Below are positions 19,397 through 29,834 of a stretch of 64,000 nt of DNA, piece by piece. The stretch's first letter is position 1, and each line of letters starts with the position of its first letter. The notes beneath the pieces were generated by a model. The model was not told the origin of the DNA, ran no database searches, and saw only the letters and a program-made list of their open reading frames with translations. The stretch is from Ancylobacter sp. TS-1. GTDB taxonomy: Bacteria; Pseudomonadota; Alphaproteobacteria; Rhizobiales; Xanthobacteraceae. The DNA lies in assembly GCF_009223885.1 (NCBI RefSeq), contig NZ_CP045144.1:2046001-2110000 (forward strand), given 5' to 3'. Both the position numbers and the translations under genes were made by a program.

Positions 19397-20205
19397 ACGA
19401 GGCAGGCGGAGATGGCCGAGCCGAGCGCCTTGCGCACATCGGCGTCGTCGGTGATCGGCAGCACGATGCCGGCATGCACCGCCGCCGCCAGCGGCACGCC
19501 GCCGGCCGCCAGCCGGCCGGCATGGATCAGCATGCGGGTTGAGGCGCCCTCGTCGAGTCCCTGACCGCGCAGATGGCGCGAGCAGGCCGCGATCGCCACC
19601 AGCGTCCGGGCGAGGGCGAGGTCGGCGCCGGCCTCGCGCATGACGATCTCGGCCTCCAGCGCCGGGGCGGGATAGTCGAAATCAATGGCGATGAAGCGCT
19701 GCTTGGTCGATTCCTTCAGGTCCTTCACCGCGCTCTGGTAGCCGGGGTTGTAAGAAATCACGAGTTGGAAGTCGGCATGGGCCGGGATCAGCTCGTTGCG
19801 CTTTTCCAGCGGCAGCATGCGCCTTGCGTCGGTGAGCGGATGGATGACGACAGTGGTGTCCTGCCGGGCCTCGACGATCTCGTCGAGATAGCAGATGGCC
19901 CCGAACCGCACCGCCTGCGTCAGCGGCCCGTCGTGCCACACCGTGCCCTCCGGGGTGAGCAGGAAGCGGCCGGCAAGATCCGCCGCCGTCATGTCCTCAT
20001 GGGCGGCGACGGTGATGAGAGGCCGGCCGAGCCGCCACGCCATGTATTCGACGAAGCGGGTCTTGCCGCAGCCGGTCGGGCCCTTGAGCATGACCGGCAG
20101 CCGGTGCCGCCACGCGGCCTCGAACACGGCCACCTCGTCGCCGACGGGGCGGTAATAGGGCTCGGCCTCGATACGGTAGGCCGAGAGATCGGGGGCGACG
20201 GGCAT
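19393..20205 (-). CDS. MoxR-type AAA+ ATPase, CbbQ/NirQ/NorQ family
   Basis: A 270-residue AAA+ ATPase. Walker A is GPTGCGKTRF near residues 40-49 and Walker B ICYLDEIVEA near 105-114; the family block HPLTDARRMLPLEKRNE and the CbbQ_C-type C-terminus follow. These ATPases form hexamers that use ATP, with a VWA partner, to activate a bound enzyme. I chose the ATG at 20205 because GGAG sits eight bases upstream and the protein then begins like CbbQ/NorQ. It is divergent from the flavin reductase-like gene, with 220 noncoding bases between them. Confidence 0.92.
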   Translation of the reverse strand: MPVAPDLSAYRIEAEPYYRPVGDEVAVFEAAWRHRLPVMLKGPTGCGKTRFVEYMAWRLGRPLITVAAHEDMTAADLAGRFLLTPEGTVWHDGPLTQAVRFGAICYLDEIVEARQDTTVVIHPLTDARRMLPLEKRNELIPAHADFQLVISYNPGYQSAVKDLKESTKQRFIAIDFDYPAPALEAEIVMREAGADLALARTLVAIAACSRHLRGQGLDEGASTRMLIHAGRLAAGGVPLAAAVHAGIVLPITDDADVRKALGSAISACLV

Positions 20206-20425
20206 CGGGGTCTCCGCGAAAATGACGCGGCCATCCTCCCCACGGGCAGAAAAGGACGGCCCGCAAGGGGGCTGTCGGCAATCCCTGCCGCATCGCCGGC
20301 AACGGCTCTGTCGCCCGGCCCGATCATTAGAAAGACTTTCGCTGCGCCGCACAAGAGGATGTTTGCGGACGCCGGCGGCGACGGGCCGCGCTAGATTGGA
20401 TGCCGTCACTGCCGGAGGGTCCGCC

Positions 20426-20956
20426 ATGCGGCCGCTGCCTCTCGATCAGGTCTATCGGTTCATCGAGCCGGGTCCCGTCGTGCTGCTCAGCACCGCGCAG
20501 GACGGCCACGCCAACGTCATGACCATGTCCTGGCACATGATGATGGAGTTCACCCCGCCGCTGATCGCCTGCATCGTCAGCGAGGGCGATTTCAGCTTCC
20601 GGGCGCTGAAGGCGACCGGCGAATGCGTCATCGCCATTCCGGCGGTGGGGCTGGCGGAAAAAGTCGTCGCCGCCGGCAATGCCTCGGGCCGCGACGGCGA
20701 CAAGTTCGCCCGCGTCGGGCTGACCCCGGCGCCCGCCAGCAAGGTCGGCGCGCCGCTGGTCAAGGAGTGCTTCGCCAATCTCGAATGCCGCGTCGTCGAT
20801 ACGGCGCTGGTGCCGGCCTACAACCTCTTCGTGCTGGAGGTGGTGGCGGCGTGGAGCGACCCGGCGCAGGAGGCGCCGAAGACCCTCCACCATCGCGGCT
20901 ACGGCACCTTCGCGGTGGACGGCGAGATCATCACCCTCGATTCGAGGATGCCCTAG
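20426..20956 (+). CDS. Flavin reductase-like domain protein
   Basis: A 177-residue protein of the flavin reductase-like (FMN-binding split barrel) family, seen in PGPVVLLSTAQDGHANVMTM, the HMMMEFTPPL segment, and GECVIAIP followed by a conserved C-terminal YNLFVLEVV. Family members reduce flavin with NAD(P)H for a partner monooxygenase or act as flavin-bound oxidoreductases; the partner is not identifiable here. GGAGGG seven bases before the ATG fixes the start. It converges with the YhhJ gene with a single base between stops. Confidence 0.88.
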   Translation: MRPLPLDQVYRFIEPGPVVLLSTAQDGHANVMTMSWHMMMEFTPPLIACIVSEGDFSFRALKATGECVIAIPAVGLAEKVVAAGNASGRDGDKFARVGLTPAPASKVGAPLVKECFANLECRVVDTALVPAYNLFVLEVVAAWSDPAQEAPKTLHHRGYGTFAVDGEIITLDSRMP

Positions 20957-20957
20957 C

Positions 20958-22079
20958 CTATTGCGAGGCCTGCAGCGCCTTGCGGAAGCGCAGGGCCGCC
21001 AGCGCGAAGAAGGCGGCGCCGATGGCCAGCAGCGCCAGCAGATTGGGCCAGATCACCGACAGCCCGGCGCCGCGGTAGAGCACCGCCTGCGACAGCGCCA
21101 CGAAATGCGTCGAGGGCGAGACCTGCATCACGTTCTGCAGCCAGACCGGCATGCTCTCCATCGGCGTCGTCGAGCCGGAGAGCAGGTTCATCACGATCAG
21201 CACCGGCATCACGATGAGGCCGAACTGCGCCATCGAGGTCGACACGGTGGCGACGAGGATGCCGAGCGCCGTCACCGAGAACTGGTAGACCAGCATGGAG
21301 GCGACGAAGAGCGTCACCGAGCCCTGCACCGGCACACCGAGAACCCGCTCCACCATCACCAGCAGCGACAGCGTCGCCGCCACCACGATGACGAGGCCGT
21401 TGGCCCAGATCTTCGCCAGCATGATCTCGATCGGCGTCACCGGCATCACGAGCAGATGCTCGATCGTGCCATGCTCGCGCTCGCGGATCAGCGCGGCGCC
21501 GGCGAGGATGACGGAGAGCATGGTGATGTTGTTGATCACCTGCATCACCGAGGTGAACCAGGCCGAGGACAGGTTCGGGTTGAATCGCGGGCGGATCACC
21601 ACGCTCACCGGTGCGCTGGTCACGGTGGAGGGCGCGGCGGCCCGTATCTCCTGCACCAGTATGTTCTGGATGTAGGAGGCGCCGTTGCCGGCCTGCGACA
21701 TGGCGGTGGCGTCGATGTCGAGCTGGATCGAGGGCTGGCGCCCGGCGATCAGGTCGTGCTCGAATCTCGGCGGGATCTCGACCACGAAGACGTAGCGGCC
21801 GGCATCCATCGCCGCGTCGATACCGTCGGCGCCGATGAGCACCGGCTCCTTGAAGAACGGCTTGAGCAGCGCATCGCGCAGGCGGCGGGAAAGGGCGGTC
21901 TGGTCCTCGTCCACCACCGCCACGGCGGCGTTCTCGACCTCGAACTTGGCGCCCACCGACACGGTGTAGACCGCCACCGTGAAGGTGTAGAGGATCAGCC
22001 CCGCCAGCACGGGGTCGGATTTCAGGCTGTAGAGTTCCTTGACGCCGAGGCGGAAGATCCGGGCGAGGCGGGCGAGCAT
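20958..22079 (-). CDS. yhhJ: ABC-2 type transport permease, YhhJ family
   Basis: A 373-residue ABC-2 permease: one N-terminal membrane helix (LAGLILYTFTVAVYTVSVG), a large periplasmic domain, then five to six helices, with the conserved IREREHGTIEHLLVMPVTP loop. It should work with RbbA and the YhiI membrane fusion protein as an efflux pump; the substrate is unknown. It is last in the leftward operon yhiI-rbbA-yhhJ, starting two bases after the rbbA stop. Confidence 0.92.
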   Translation of the reverse strand: MLARLARIFRLGVKELYSLKSDPVLAGLILYTFTVAVYTVSVGAKFEVENAAVAVVDEDQTALSRRLRDALLKPFFKEPVLIGADGIDAAMDAGRYVFVVEIPPRFEHDLIAGRQPSIQLDIDATAMSQAGNGASYIQNILVQEIRAAAPSTVTSAPVSVVIRPRFNPNLSSAWFTSVMQVINNITMLSVILAGAALIREREHGTIEHLLVMPVTPIEIMLAKIWANGLVIVVAATLSLLVMVERVLGVPVQGSVTLFVASMLVYQFSVTALGILVATVSTSMAQFGLIVMPVLIVMNLLSGSTTPMESMPVWLQNVMQVSPSTHFVALSQAVLYRGAGLSVIWPNLLALLAIGAAFFALAALRFRKALQASQ

Positions 22080-22081
22080 GG

Positions 22082-24790
22082 TCAGCTCCCCTGCTTGCGC
22101 AGCGCCAGCATGGCGGCGCCGATGAAGGCGAGGGCGATCACGAACACCATGGCGATGTCGGGCCAGAGCGCGCCGAAGCCGAGGCCCTTGGTGAAGGCGC
22201 CGACGCTTACCTGCTGGTACCAGGCGGACGGGAAGCTGAGCCCCATGATCCGCGCCCCGCCCGAGAGCGAGGACACGGGGGTGAGCAGGCCGGAGAAGTT
22301 CACCGCCGGGATGATGGCGATGATGGCGGTGGCGAAGATCGCCGCCACCTGGCTTTTCACGAAGCTCGACACCAGCAGGCCGAAAGCCGTGGTGGCGATG
22401 ACATAGACCAGCGAGCCGAAGGCGAGCGTGGCGAAGGAGCCCTTCACCGGCACGTCGAAGACGAGGCGCGCCGCCACGACCATGGTCAGGAAGCTGACAA
22501 AGGCGATGGCGATATAGGGAAGCTGCTTGCCGAGCAGGAATTCCAGCCGCGTCACCGGGGTCGACTGGAAATTGGTGATGGAGCCGGTCTCCTTCTCCTT
22601 CACCACGCCCAGCGCGGTCATGATCGCCGGGATCAGCACCAGCATCAGCATGATGACGCTCGGCACCATGGCGTTCACGCTCTTGAAGGCCTGATTGTAG
22701 CGGTAGCGGGTCTCGATGGTGAACGGATAGACCGGCGTGGACGTGCCGGTGGTGCGCAGTTCCTCGTCGGCGAGGTAGCTCTGGGCGATGCCCTGCACGT
22801 AGCCGCGCGTGGTCTCGGCCCGGAACGGCATGGAGCCGTCGAGCCACACGCCGACCTCCGGCCGGAGATTGCGCAGCAGGTCGCGCCCGAAATTCGGGGG
22901 AATCTCGACGGCGAGCTTCAGCTCCCCGCTCTTCAGCCGCGTGTCGAGTTCATCGGGCGAGGTGATGGGCGCGTGGGTCTCGAAGTAGCGCGAGCCCTCG
23001 AAGCTCTCCAGAAGCTGGCGGCTCTGCGCGCTGCGGTCCTGGTCGAAGGCGGCATAGGGCAGGTTCTCGACGTCGAAGGAGATGCCGTAGCCGAAGGTGA
23101 AGAGCAGCAGGATCGGCCCGACCAGCGCGAAGGCGAGACGCGCGGGGTCGCGCACGATCTCCAGCGCCTCGCGCCGTGTATAGGCCCACAGCCGGCCGGG
23201 ATCGAAGCGGCGCACATGGGCGGAGGTGGCGGGGCGCTCCTTCAGCGTGGCCTCGCCCCGCTCTCGCCCCATGCCGGCTTCCTCCAGCACGGCGATGAAC
23301 ACCTCTTCCAGCGTGCCCATATGCCGCTCGCGCTTCAGTTCCTCCGGCGTGCCGATGGCCAGCACGCGGCCGGCATGCATCAGCGAGATACGGTCGCAGC
23401 GCTCCGCCTCGTTCATGAAATGGGTGGAGAGGAAGATCGTCACCCCGTCCTGCCGCGACAGCTCGATCAGGGTGCGCCAGAAGCCGTCGCGCGCCACCGG
23501 GTCGACGCCGGAGGTCGGCTCGTCGAGGATCAGGATCTCCGGCCTGTGGATCACCGCCACGGCGAGCTGGAGGCGCTGGCGGATGCCGAGCGGCAGGCTC
23601 TCGGGCCGCACATCGGCGACGTCGGCAAGGTCGAAGCGGGCCTCCATCTCGGTCACCCGTCCGTCCACGTCCTCGATGCCGAACAGCCGCGCATGCAGCA
23701 CGAGGTTCTGGCGGACGGTCAGCTCGGAATAGAGCGAGAAGGACTGCGACATGTAGCCGACGCGCCGGCGCGTCTCCATGTCGTCGCCCTCGAGCCGGGC
23801 GCCGAACAGCTTCGCCTCGCCCTCGCTGGCCGGCAGCAGGCCGGTGAGCATCTTCATCGTGGTCGACTTGCCCGACCCGTTCGAGCCGAGGAAGCCGAAG
23901 ATCTCGCCCTTCTCGATGCGGAAATTCACGTGATCGACGGCGACGAAATCGCCGAAGCGACGGGTGAGCCCGGTCGCCTCGATGGCCGGCTCGCCGTCAT
24001 GGACCATGGGCGGAAGGTCGGGAAGCGGGCCGTCGCCGGCGCGGTCCACCTCGGGCAGCAGGGCGACGAAGGCGCGCTCCAGCGTCGTCTCGCCCGCCTG
24101 CTTTAGAATGTCGGCCGGGCTGCCGGTGGCGAGCACCCGCCCGCCGCTCATCGCCGCCAACCAGTCGAACCGCTCGGCCTCCTCCATATAGGCGGTGGCG
24201 ACGATGACGCTCATCGAGGGCCGGCGCGCGCGCAGCCGCTCCATCAGCTCCCAGAACTGCCGGCGCGAAAGCGGGTCGATGCCCGTCGTCGGCTCGTCGA
24301 GGATCACGAGGTCGGGGTCGTGGATCAGCGCGGCGCAGATGCCGAGCTTCTGCTTCATGCCGCCCGACAGCTTGCCGGCCGGGCGCGCCGCGAAGGGGGC
24401 AAGGCCGGTGGCGGCGAGCAGTTCCTCGATGCGGTCGGCCCGCTCCGCCGCGCCCTGCCCGAACAGCCGGCCGAAGAAATCGAGATTCTCCGCGATGGAG
24501 AGGGTCGGGTAGAGGTTTCGCCCCAGCCCCTGCGGCATGTAGGCGATGCGCCCGCCGGCCTGCCGTCGCCAGCCCCGGTCCGCCATGTCGCCGCCGAGCA
24601 CGACGACCTTGCCCTGCTGGATGCGGGTGACGCCGGCGGCGAGCGAGAGCAGGGTCGACTTGCCCACCCCGTCCGGCCCGATCAAGCCCGCCATGCAGCC
24701 CGCCGGCACGGAAAGATCGACGCCGTCGAGCGCGACCGTCCGGCCGTAGCGGTGGACGAGGCCGGAAAGGGCGATGGCGGGCCCGCTCAT
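22082..24790 (-). CDS. rbbA: RbbA-type ABC transporter: two ATPase domains fused to an ABC-2 permease
   Basis: A 902-residue fusion. ATPase 1 (about residues 1-235) has Walker A GPDGVGKST, signature LSGGMKQK and Walker B VILDEPTTGID. ATPase 2 (about 275-510) has GSNGSGKST and ILDEPTSGVD, but a degenerate signature LPLGIRQR. The last 370 residues form an ABC-2 permease with VVKEKETGSITNFQSTPVTR. This domain order is that of RbbA/YhiH, first described as a ribosome-associated ATPase and now usually viewed as an export component. It overlaps yhiI by four bases. Confidence 0.94.
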   Translation of the reverse strand: MSGPAIALSGLVHRYGRTVALDGVDLSVPAGCMAGLIGPDGVGKSTLLSLAAGVTRIQQGKVVVLGGDMADRGWRRQAGGRIAYMPQGLGRNLYPTLSIAENLDFFGRLFGQGAAERADRIEELLAATGLAPFAARPAGKLSGGMKQKLGICAALIHDPDLVILDEPTTGIDPLSRRQFWELMERLRARRPSMSVIVATAYMEEAERFDWLAAMSGGRVLATGSPADILKQAGETTLERAFVALLPEVDRAGDGPLPDLPPMVHDGEPAIEATGLTRRFGDFVAVDHVNFRIEKGEIFGFLGSNGSGKSTTMKMLTGLLPASEGEAKLFGARLEGDDMETRRRVGYMSQSFSLYSELTVRQNLVLHARLFGIEDVDGRVTEMEARFDLADVADVRPESLPLGIRQRLQLAVAVIHRPEILILDEPTSGVDPVARDGFWRTLIELSRQDGVTIFLSTHFMNEAERCDRISLMHAGRVLAIGTPEELKRERHMGTLEEVFIAVLEEAGMGRERGEATLKERPATSAHVRRFDPGRLWAYTRREALEIVRDPARLAFALVGPILLLFTFGYGISFDVENLPYAAFDQDRSAQSRQLLESFEGSRYFETHAPITSPDELDTRLKSGELKLAVEIPPNFGRDLLRNLRPEVGVWLDGSMPFRAETTRGYVQGIAQSYLADEELRTTGTSTPVYPFTIETRYRYNQAFKSVNAMVPSVIMLMLVLIPAIMTALGVVKEKETGSITNFQSTPVTRLEFLLGKQLPYIAIAFVSFLTMVVAARLVFDVPVKGSFATLAFGSLVYVIATTAFGLLVSSFVKSQVAAIFATAIIAIIPAVNFSGLLTPVSSLSGGARIMGLSFPSAWYQQVSVGAFTKGLGFGALWPDIAMVFVIALAFIGAAMLALRKQGS

Positions 24791-25851
24791 TGCGGCAGCT
24801 TGACGGTCAATGCCTCCGGCCAGGCGATGGCGGCATCGGTGCGCATATAGGCGACGCCCCTCACCCCGGTCTTCACCCGGTCCTCGTACTGGCGCAGCAG
24901 CTCGGGGGCGATGCGCAGCTTGACGCGGAACATCAGCTTCTCGCGCTCGTCGGCAGTCTCGACCGATTTCGGGGTGAACTGCGCGCCGGTGGCGACGAAG
25001 CTGACTTTTGCCGGCACCACATAGTCGGGCGCCGGATCGAGGATGATGCGTGCCTCGTCGCCCATGGCGAGGCGGCCGGCGACGCGGGCGGGCACGAACA
25101 CGGTCATGTAGACGTCCGAGAGGTCGAGCAGCGTGACGATCGGGGCGCCGGCCGCCACCACCTCGCCGGACTGGACCAGCTTGTACTCCACCCGCCCGCG
25201 ACGCGGCGCCTTGAGGGTGGAATCGTCGATCTGCGACTGCACCCGCGCCACCTCGGCACGGGCGGCGTCGGCCGCCGCATCGGCCTCGTCGAGCGAGGCT
25301 TTGGCGGCCCGGAGCGCGGCGACGGCGACATTGAGCTGGCTCTGGCGCAGATCGAGCGACTGCACCGTGCCATAGCCGCTTTCCTTGAGCTTGGAGGCGC
25401 GCTCGTGCTCCTGCTCGGCCAGCGTCCGCTCGCTCTCGCGCTGGGCGATGGAGGCCTCCGCTTCGGCGATGGACTTTTCGGCCCGGCGCACCTGCGCCTG
25501 CGCCCCGGCGAGCTGGGCCTCCAGCTCGGACGTGTCCATGCGGGCGACGACCTGCCCGGTCTCGACCGTCTGGCCCTCCTCGACCAGCACGGCGAGGACA
25601 CGGCCGGGCAGCTTGGCGGCGACCAGCACCTGCTCGGCCTCGATCCGCCCATTGGTGGAGAAGATGCCCGCCGGCAGGCTGCGCCCGGTCAGCTTGTCGA
25701 TCAGCGACTGCAGGCGCGCGCCGATTCCGGGCGAGGCCGCCGGGGTGCCGTCCTGCGCCATTGCGGGGACGGACATCGCCGCGCCGAGAAGCCCAAGGCA
25801 CAGCAGCGCCGTCGAAAGCAGATCGATCGGCATCCGTCGCCGCGTTGCCAT
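24787..25851 (-). CDS. yhiI: HlyD-family membrane fusion protein (YhiI-like)
   Basis: A 354-residue periplasmic adaptor with an N-terminal signal or anchor (LLSTALLCLGLLGAAM, then AMAQ). It has a lipoyl/barrel-sandwich half motif (GRIEAEQVLVAAKLPGRV), a long coiled-coil hairpin of Ala/Glu/Arg residues around 110-200, the second half motif (TLKAPRRGRVEYKLVQSGEV) and a beta-barrel domain. It should couple the RbbA/YhhJ pump to an outer-membrane channel supplied elsewhere. First gene of the operon; its promoter must lie in the 170-base divergent gap before 26022. Confidence 0.93.
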   Translation of the reverse strand: MATRRRMPIDLLSTALLCLGLLGAAMSVPAMAQDGTPAASPGIGARLQSLIDKLTGRSLPAGIFSTNGRIEAEQVLVAAKLPGRVLAVLVEEGQTVETGQVVARMDTSELEAQLAGAQAQVRRAEKSIAEAEASIAQRESERTLAEQEHERASKLKESGYGTVQSLDLRQSQLNVAVAALRAAKASLDEADAAADAARAEVARVQSQIDDSTLKAPRRGRVEYKLVQSGEVVAAGAPIVTLLDLSDVYMTVFVPARVAGRLAMGDEARIILDPAPDYVVPAKVSFVATGAQFTPKSVETADEREKLMFRVKLRIAPELLRQYEDRVKTGVRGVAYMRTDAAIAWPEALTVKLPQ

Positions 25852-26021
25852 CTCAACTCCCTAGGATTGGACGTCGCTGTCCGGCAGCATGGCGCGCGCC
25901 GCCACTTTCGCCAAGCGCACCGGACGATAGTCGCGAACAGGGGCCCCGTCTTGACCGTGATCAACAACCAGTCCGCAAGGGACGTGTTGGATGGCGACGC
26001 TCCAACCGCACGAGGTTCGCG

Positions 26022-27005
26022 ATGAAGGCCATGGTTCTGCGCGCCTATGGTGAGGCGCTGCGGCTGGAAGAGCGGCCGCTCCCCGTGCCGGGCGCCGGCG
26101 AGATAAGGGTGCGGGTGGAAGCCTGCGCCGTCTGCCGCACCGATCTGCATGTCGTCGACGGCGAATTGCCGCCCGGCCCGCTGCCGATCGTCCCCGGCCA
26201 CGAGATCGTCGGCATCGTCGACGGGCGCGGGCCGGGCGTCGTCGGGCCCGCCATCGGGTCGCGGGTCGGCATTCCCTGGCTCGGCCATACCTGCGGCGTC
26301 TGCCCCTATTGCGCGATGCACCGCGAGAATCTGTGCGACGCGCCGCTGTTCACCGGCTATTCGCGCGATGGCGGCTTCGCCACCCATGTCGTGGCCGATG
26401 CCGCCTATTGCTTCCCGCTCGACGGCTTTGACGACCCCGTCGCCGCCGCGCCGATGATGTGCGCGGGGCTGATCGGCTGGCGCACGCTGAAGCTGGCGGG
26501 CGAGGCCGAGCGGGTGGGCATTTACGGCTTCGGCGCCGCCGCCCATCTCATCGCGCAGGTCTGCCGCTGGCAGGGACGCGAATTCTACGCCTTCACCCGC
26601 GCGGGTGACATCGCCGCCCAGCGCCTCGCCCTCTCGCTCGGCGCGCGCTGGGCGGGAAGCTCGGAGGAGACGCCGCCCGAGCCGCTCGACGCCGCGCTCA
26701 TCTTCGCCCCCGTCGGCGATCTGGTGCCGACGGCGCTCAGGGCGGTGCGCAAGGGCGGGCGCGTGGTATGCGGCGGCATCCACATGAGCGACATCCCGCA
26801 ATTCCCCTATTCGATCCTGTGGGAGGAGCGGCAGGTCCTGTCCGTCGCCAACCTCACCCGCGCGGATGCCCTCGAATTCCTCGATCTCGCGCCGCGCGCC
26901 GGCATCACCGCCACCACCACGACCTACCCTCTGGAACAGGCCAACGAGGCGCTCGCCGACCTGCGCGCCGGCCGGTTCCAGGGCGCCGCCGTGCTGGTGC
27001 CGTGA
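26022..27005 (+). CDS. Zinc-dependent alcohol dehydrogenase
   Basis: A 327-residue medium-chain dehydrogenase. Catalytic zinc ligands are in CAVCRTDLH and VPGHEIVG; four Cys in [18 protein letters not shown] hold the structural zinc. A Rossmann fold ([13 protein letters not shown]) binds NAD(P). It resembles AdhA-like proteins annotated as zinc-binding alcohol dehydrogenases. It is followed after 56 bases by phosphoketolase, and the pair could reduce acetaldehyde or related carbonyls made from C2 units, which is inference. GAGG lies before the ATG. Confidence 0.92.
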   Translation: MKAMVLRAYGEALRLEERPLPVPGAGEIRVRVEACAVCRTDLHVVDGELPPGPLPIVPGHEIVGIVDGRGPGVVGPAIGSRVGIPWLGHTCGVCPYCAMHRENLCDAPLFTGYSRDGGFATHVVADAAYCFPLDGFDDPVAAAPMMCAGLIGWRTLKLAGEAERVGIYGFGAAAHLIAQVCRWQGREFYAFTRAGDIAAQRLALSLGARWAGSSEETPPEPLDAALIFAPVGDLVPTALRAVRKGGRVVCGGIHMSDIPQFPYSILWEERQVLSVANLTRADALEFLDLAPRAGITATTTTYPLEQANEALADLRAGRFQGAAVLVP

Positions 27006-27061
27006 CACGAGGCGCGAGCGCCCTACCTAACCCTTCGGCAATGGTCCCGGGAGAACGACGC

Positions 27062-29437
27062 ATGACGATGCAGCAGGCGACGGAAAAGCTGGCCCCCGAT
27101 CTGGTCGCGCGCATGAACGCATGGTGGCGCGCGGCGAACTTCCTCTCGGTCGGCCAGATCTACCTGCTCGACAACCCGCTGCTGCGCGAGAAGCTGACCC
27201 TCGACCACGTCAAGCCGCGCCTGCTCGGCCACTGGGGCACGACGCCGGGGCTCAACTTCATCTATGTCCACCTCAACCGCGTCATCCGCGAGTCCGGCGC
27301 CAGCGTGCTGTTCATCGCCGGCCCCGGCCATGGCGCGCCGGGCGTGGTGGCCTCGACCTATCTGGAGGGCACCTATAGCGAGCTCTACCCGGACATTTCC
27401 CGGGACGAGGAGGGCCTGCGCAAGCTGTTCCGCCAGTTCTCCTTCCCGGGCGGCATACCGAGCCACGCGGCGCCCGAGACGCCGGGCTCGATCCATGAGG
27501 GCGGCGAACTCGGCTATTCGCTCAGCCACGCCTATGGCGCGGTGCTCGACAATCCGGATCTGGTCGTCGCCTGCGTCGTCGGCGACGGCGAGGCGGAGAC
27601 CGGCCCGCTGGCCACCTCCTGGCACGGCAACAAGTTCCTCAACCCCGCCGCCGACGGCGCGGTGCTGCCGATCCTCCACCTCAACGGCTACAAGATCGCC
27701 AACCCGACCGTGCTGGCGCGCATCCCGCATGCCGAGCTGAAGGCGCTGTTCGAGGGCTATGGCTACGACCCGATCTTCGTCGAGGGCGAGGATCCCGAAC
27801 CCATGCATCAGGCGATGGCGGCCGCGCTCGACGAGGCCTTCGGCAAGATCCGGGCGATCCAGCAGGCGGCGCGCATGCGCGGCGACACCGACCGTCCGCG
27901 CTGGCCGATGATCGTGCTGCGCAGCCCCAAGGGCTGGACCGGCCCGAAGACCGTCGACGGCAAGAAGGCGGAAGGGTTCTGGCGCTCGCATCAGGTGCCG
28001 TTCTCCGACATGTCGAAGCCCGAGCACCTCGTGCTGCTGGAAGACTGGCTGAGGAGCTACCGCCCCGAGGAGCTGTTCGACGACGCCGGCCGCCTGCGGC
28101 CCGAGATCGCCTCCCTCGCCCCCGACGGCGCCCGGCGCATGAGCGCCAGCCCACACGCCAATGGCGGCGTGCTGCGCCGCCCGCTGCGACTGCCGGACTT
28201 CGCCGACTATGCGGTGAAGGTGCCGCAGCCGGGCGGGGTGGAGCTCGAATCCACCTTCGTGATGGGCACCTTCCTGCGCGACGTGATGACGGCCAATGAC
28301 GACAGCCGCAATTTCCGCGTCTTCGGCCCGGACGAGACCGCCTCGAACCGCCTGCAGGCGCTGTTCGAGGTGACGGACCGCGCCTGGGACGCTGAAACCC
28401 TGTCCTATGACGACCACCTCGCCCGCGACGGGCGGGTGATGGAGATGCTGTCCGAGCACATGTGCCAGGGCTGGCTGGAGGGCTACCTCCTCACCGGCCG
28501 GCACGGGCTGTTCTCCTGCTACGAGGCGTTCATCCACATCGTCGATTCGATGTTCAACCAGCACGCCAAATGGCTGAAGTCGGCGGGCGAGGTGGAGTGG
28601 CGCCGGCCCATCTCCTCGCTCAACTACCTGCTGACCTCCCATGTCTGGCGGCAGGACCATAACGGCTTCAGCCATCAGGACCCCGGCTTCATCGACCATG
28701 TGGTGAACAAGAAGGCCGACGTCGTGCGCGTCTACCTGCCGCCCGACGCCAACACACTGCTGTGCGTCACCGACCATTGCCTGCGCTCGTGGAACCGGGT
28801 CAACGTCATCGTTGCCGGCAAGCAGCCCGCCCCGCAATGGCTCGACATCGACGCCGCCATCAAGCACTGCGCGCACGGCATCGGCATCTGGGAATGGGCG
28901 AGCAGCGACCATGACGGCGAGCCCGACGTGGTGCTGGCCTGCGCCGGCGACGTGCCGACGCTGGAGACGCTGGCCGCCGCCGACCTGCTGCGCGGCTATT
29001 TCCCCGACCTCAGGGTGCGGGTCGTCAACGTCGTCGACCTGATGACGCTGCAGCCGCAGTCCGAGCACCCGCACGGGCTCTCGGACAATGATTTCGACGC
29101 GCTGTTCACCAAGGACAAGCCGGTGATCTTCGCCTATCACGGCTATCCCTGGCTGATCCACCGCCTCGCCTACCGGCGCACCAACCACGACAACATGCAT
29201 GTGCGCGGCTATGTCGAGGAAGGCTCGACCACCACGCCCTTCGACATGGTGGTGCGCAACCGGCTCGACCGCTTCCACCTCGTCGCCGACGTGCTGGACC
29301 GCGTGCCCAAGCTCGCCGGCAAGGTGCATGCGCGGCAGGCGATCCGCGACAAGCTCACCGAGCACGCTCTCTACATCCGCGCCCATGGCGTGGACATGCC
29401 GGAGGTAAGCGAGTGGAAATGGTCGGGCGGAAAGTAA
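27062..29437 (+). CDS. xfp: Xylulose-5-phosphate/fructose-6-phosphate phosphoketolase
   Basis: A 791-residue thiamine-diphosphate enzyme that splits xylulose 5-phosphate (and often fructose 6-phosphate) with phosphate into acetyl phosphate and a triose or tetrose phosphate. Family signatures: [26 protein letters not shown], the SFPGGIPSH block, the ThDP motif GDGEAETGP, and [13 protein letters not shown] with [10 protein letters not shown]. Length is normal for the family. No acetate kinase or phosphotransacetylase is adjacent, so how acetyl phosphate is used cannot be seen here. GGGAG precedes the ATG by about ten bases; ATG 27068 is an alternative. Confidence 0.96.
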   Translation: MTMQQATEKLAPDLVARMNAWWRAANFLSVGQIYLLDNPLLREKLTLDHVKPRLLGHWGTTPGLNFIYVHLNRVIRESGASVLFIAGPGHGAPGVVASTYLEGTYSELYPDISRDEEGLRKLFRQFSFPGGIPSHAAPETPGSIHEGGELGYSLSHAYGAVLDNPDLVVACVVGDGEAETGPLATSWHGNKFLNPAADGAVLPILHLNGYKIANPTVLARIPHAELKALFEGYGYDPIFVEGEDPEPMHQAMAAALDEAFGKIRAIQQAARMRGDTDRPRWPMIVLRSPKGWTGPKTVDGKKAEGFWRSHQVPFSDMSKPEHLVLLEDWLRSYRPEELFDDAGRLRPEIASLAPDGARRMSASPHANGGVLRRPLRLPDFADYAVKVPQPGGVELESTFVMGTFLRDVMTANDDSRNFRVFGPDETASNRLQALFEVTDRAWDAETLSYDDHLARDGRVMEMLSEHMCQGWLEGYLLTGRHGLFSCYEAFIHIVDSMFNQHAKWLKSAGEVEWRRPISSLNYLLTSHVWRQDHNGFSHQDPGFIDHVVNKKADVVRVYLPPDANTLLCVTDHCLRSWNRVNVIVAGKQPAPQWLDIDAAIKHCAHGIGIWEWASSDHDGEPDVVLACAGDVPTLETLAAADLLRGYFPDLRVRVVNVVDLMTLQPQSEHPHGLSDNDFDALFTKDKPVIFAYHGYPWLIHRLAYRRTNHDNMHVRGYVEEGSTTTPFDMVVRNRLDRFHLVADVLDRVPKLAGKVHARQAIRDKLTEHALYIRAHGVDMPEVSEWKWSGGK

Positions 29438-29561
29438 CCGCGAGACGAATTCCCGCATAGGCCGGCAACGTCCCTGTCGCGACTGACAGGTGGCGGACAG
29501 CTTGTCTTCGTAATGTCCCCTCGATCGCCGCTGACGGCCGATCCATTCGAAGGGACACAAG

Positions 29562-29834
29562 ATGAAGACGTTCGTTGCCGGCCTCGTGGCCTTCTCTGTT
29601 CTCGTTCCCGCCGCCGCCTTCGCCGGCCCGGTCTGCACCACCGAAGCCAAGGACAAGTGGCTCACCGAGGACGCCATGAAGGCCAAGGTGGCCGAGATGG
29701 GCTACCAGAAGATCAAGGCCTTCAAGGTCTCGGGCTCCTGCTACGAGATCTACGGCTACACCAAGGACGACCGGAAGGCCGAGGTCTATTTCAACCCGGT
29801 GACCGGCGCCGTCGTGAAGTCCGAGATCGACTGA
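29562..29834 (+). CDS. Small exported PepSY-domain protein
   Basis: A 90-residue protein with a cleavable signal peptide (ending near AFAG), a Cys pair (VCTT and GSCYEIYGYT), and the PepSY pattern KWLTEDAMKAKVAEMGYQKIKAFK through VYFNPVTGAVVKSEID. Such single PepSY proteins often precede a cytochrome b561 gene and a two-component system, as here. GAAGGGACAC precedes the ATG. Its stop overlaps the next start by one base (TGATG). In the 124 bases upstream, CCTGTC/GACAGG (29473-29490) forms a perfect short inverted repeat that could be an operator. Confidence 0.9.
   Translation: MKTFVAGLVAFSVLVPAAAFAGPVCTTEAKDKWLTEDAMKAKVAEMGYQKIKAFKVSGSCYEIYGYTKDDRKAEVYFNPVTGAVVKSEID

Noticed and set aside
17099..20205. 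Part of a RuBisCO or denitrification operon
   Set aside because: No cbb, nor or nir structural gene is present on either side in the window.
29473..29490. CCTGTC/GACAGG hairpin after the phosphoketolase as a terminator
   Set aside because: The stem is short and no T run follows; it is better kept as a possible operator for the PepSY gene.
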